This document shows, in pieces, positions 6,370 through 6,718 of a stretch of 6,718 bases of DNA. Source of the stretch: Prevotella sp. (GTDB lineage: Bacteria > Bacteroidota > Bacteroidia > Bacteroidales > Bacteroidaceae); the NCBI GenBank assembly GCA_017430675.1, contig JAFRMM010000007.1, forward strand, positions 1 to 6,718, in the 5' to 3' direction. Under the pieces are notes generated by a model. The model was not told the origin of the DNA. It did not search any database and saw only the letters and a list, made by a program, of their open reading frames with translations. Both the position numbers and the translations under genes were made by a program. The stretch's first letter is position 1. Each line of letters starts with the position of its first letter.

Positions 6370-6383
6370 GTTTCTTTGAAATA

Positions 6384-6410
6384 ATTCGTCAAATGTGTCA
6401 TATCGTCCAT
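6384..6410 (-). repeat. Three inverted 9-mers, the right arm of the palindromic element
   Basis: Read on the minus strand these are ATGGACGAT, ATGACACAT and TTGACGAAT. The middle unit matches left-arm TTGACACAT at 8 of 9 positions, and the last matches left-arm TTGACGAAA at 8 of 9. The arms flank the 6336-6369 hairpin. Confidence 0.6.
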
Positions 6411-6428
6411 TCTTCTTTGATTGGGCTG

Positions 6429-6436
6429 CAAAGATA
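6429..6436 (-). promoter_or_regulatory. Orphan -7 element pointing leftward, no gene behind it
   Basis: TATCTTTG on the minus strand (continuing CA) is an exact -7 consensus. A TTTG lies at 6463-6460, but the 23-nt spacing is longer than usual. Transcription from here would run through the palindromic element and antisense to the HEPN and MNT genes. The 13-mer at 6424-6436 is identical to 5488-5500, where it forms the plug gene promoter. Confidence 0.4.
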
Positions 6437-6484
6437 AGAATTTTTTTCTTTCATTTCCCCAAAAGTCCAAACCCAGGATAAACC

Positions 6485-6519
6485 TAAATTTCAGGGTACC
6501 TGAGAACGTAAATTTCAGG
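6485..6519 (+). repeat. 11-bp direct repeat TAAATTTCAGG, two copies
   Basis: Exact copies lie at 6485-6495 and 6509-6519, 24 nt apart start to start. They may be binding sites or remains of a small repeat. Confidence 0.5.
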
Positions 6520-6540
6520 CCCTGGCAAGCAAGTGGTACT

Positions 6541-6615
6541 TTTCGGAAATTTCTCAATGCTTTAGGAAAATTACTTAATGAGTATTTTGCAATAGTCATT
6601 GAGTATTTCCCGAAA
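6541..6615. repeat. AT-rich imperfect long palindrome
   Basis: TTTCGGAAATTTCTCAATG (6541-6559) and CATTGAGTATTTCCCGAAA (6597-6615) are inverted with 16 of 19 positions matching. The 37-nt centre holds a further related copy (CTTTAGGAAAATTACTTAATG, 6560-6580) and an inner symmetry around AAAATTACT and AGTATTTT. The nested similarity suggests an internally duplicated element such as a MITE fragment, or a structured RNA. Confidence 0.5.
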
Positions 6616-6653
6616 CTCACTGCCGCTTGACTGCCCCCCAAGGTATTCTGACT

Positions 6654-6705
6654 CCCCTCCTGAGACAGGAGGGGTGCCCGTCAGGGCGGGGTGGTCTGCA
6701 CCACC
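6654..6705 (+). repeat. Three consecutive short hairpins
   Basis: CCCCTCCT (6654-6661) pairs with AGGAGGGG (6667-6674) around GAGAC. GCCC (6676-6679) pairs with GGGC (6684-6687) around GTCA. GGTGGT (6690-6695) pairs with ACCACC (6700-6705) around CTGC. All pairs are perfect. Similar CCCCTCC..GGAGGGGTGCCCG..GGGCGGGGTGG strings are, from memory, common interspersed repeats in Bacteroidota genomes, of unknown role. The element may continue beyond the right edge. Confidence 0.6.
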
Positions 6706-6718
6706 TGCTGAATTTAGG

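Larger units (their letters stand above)
6294..6718. other. Repeat-rich intergenic region without a convincing gene
   Basis: About 425 bp follow the HEPN stop. I find no ORF with a normal start and recognisable product. The region holds an inverted 9-mer element with a GC-rich hairpin (6295-6410), an orphan minus-strand promoter (6429-6436), an 11-bp direct repeat (6485-6519), an AT-rich imperfect palindrome (6541-6615) and three consecutive hairpins (6654-6705). Such a mixture suggests small mobile or REP/MITE-like elements. Confidence 0.6.

Noticed and set aside
6421..6630. Short plus-strand ORF (69 codons, TTG start) in the right intergenic region
   Set aside because: There is no ATG and no Shine-Dalgarno, and the peptide is largely the translation of the direct repeat and the AT-rich palindrome. 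It is better explained as repeat sequence, although a small peptide cannot be fully excluded.
5817..6641. Long minus-strand ORF (274 codons) antisense to the HEPN gene
   Set aside because: It runs through the palindromic element and opposite a well-supported HEPN gene with a strong Shine-Dalgarno. Its product shows no recognisable domain, and it has no ribosome-binding site.

Overview
The window reads as chromosomal DNA of a Bacteroidota, most likely a gut or rumen Bacteroidales of the Prevotella type. Three things point there. Each candidate promoter has a Bacteroidota -7 element (TAnnTTTG-like, every copy reading TTTGCA), three of them with a TTTG or TTG -33 element 20 nt upstream. Shine-Dalgarno sequences are mostly absent. 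The gene content includes a type IX secretion plug protein and a membrane-spanning propeller/AraC regulator. Species assignment is not possible from the sequence alone.

Layout. (1) 1-337, minus: 5' part of a small secreted protein of unknown function, cut by the window edge, with its own promoter and a strong inverted repeat at 404-436. (2) 485-1648, minus: secreted two-domain carbohydrate esterase (E-set/CBM48-like plus CE1-type alpha/beta-hydrolase). (3) 1649-1834: divergent promoter region. (4) 1835-4282, plus: membrane sensor-regulator with a periplasmic beta-propeller and Y_Y_Y module, one transmembrane helix and a cytoplasmic AraC DNA-binding domain, but no histidine kinase and no receiver. 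(5) 4264-5487, minus: DUF5103/T9SS plug-like protein, whose 3' end overlaps that of the regulator by 19 bp and which appears to start leaderless on GTG. (6) 5561-6293, plus: a two-gene MNT nucleotidyltransferase/HEPN module, a probable toxin-antitoxin pair. (7) 6294-6718: about 425 bp without a convincing gene, dense in palindromes and small repeats.

How the parts may work together. The regulator and esterase are divergently transcribed, as in polysaccharide-utilisation regions where a propeller sensor controls neighbouring carbohydrate-active enzymes; that it controls this esterase is inference. The plug protein belongs to the outer-membrane secretion machinery and has no obvious functional link to its neighbours. 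The MNT/HEPN pair looks like an accessory cassette: an identical 13-bp sequence lies on each side of it in the same orientation, and repeat-rich DNA follows it. The 13-mer includes a common promoter core, so chance or conserved promoter sequence remains a serious alternative.

The items most worth a second look are the kinase-less sensor-regulator, the MNT/HEPN pair with an Rx6H rather than RX4HXY motif, the 9-bp-periodic inverted element at 6295-6410, and the three consecutive hairpins at 6654-6705.
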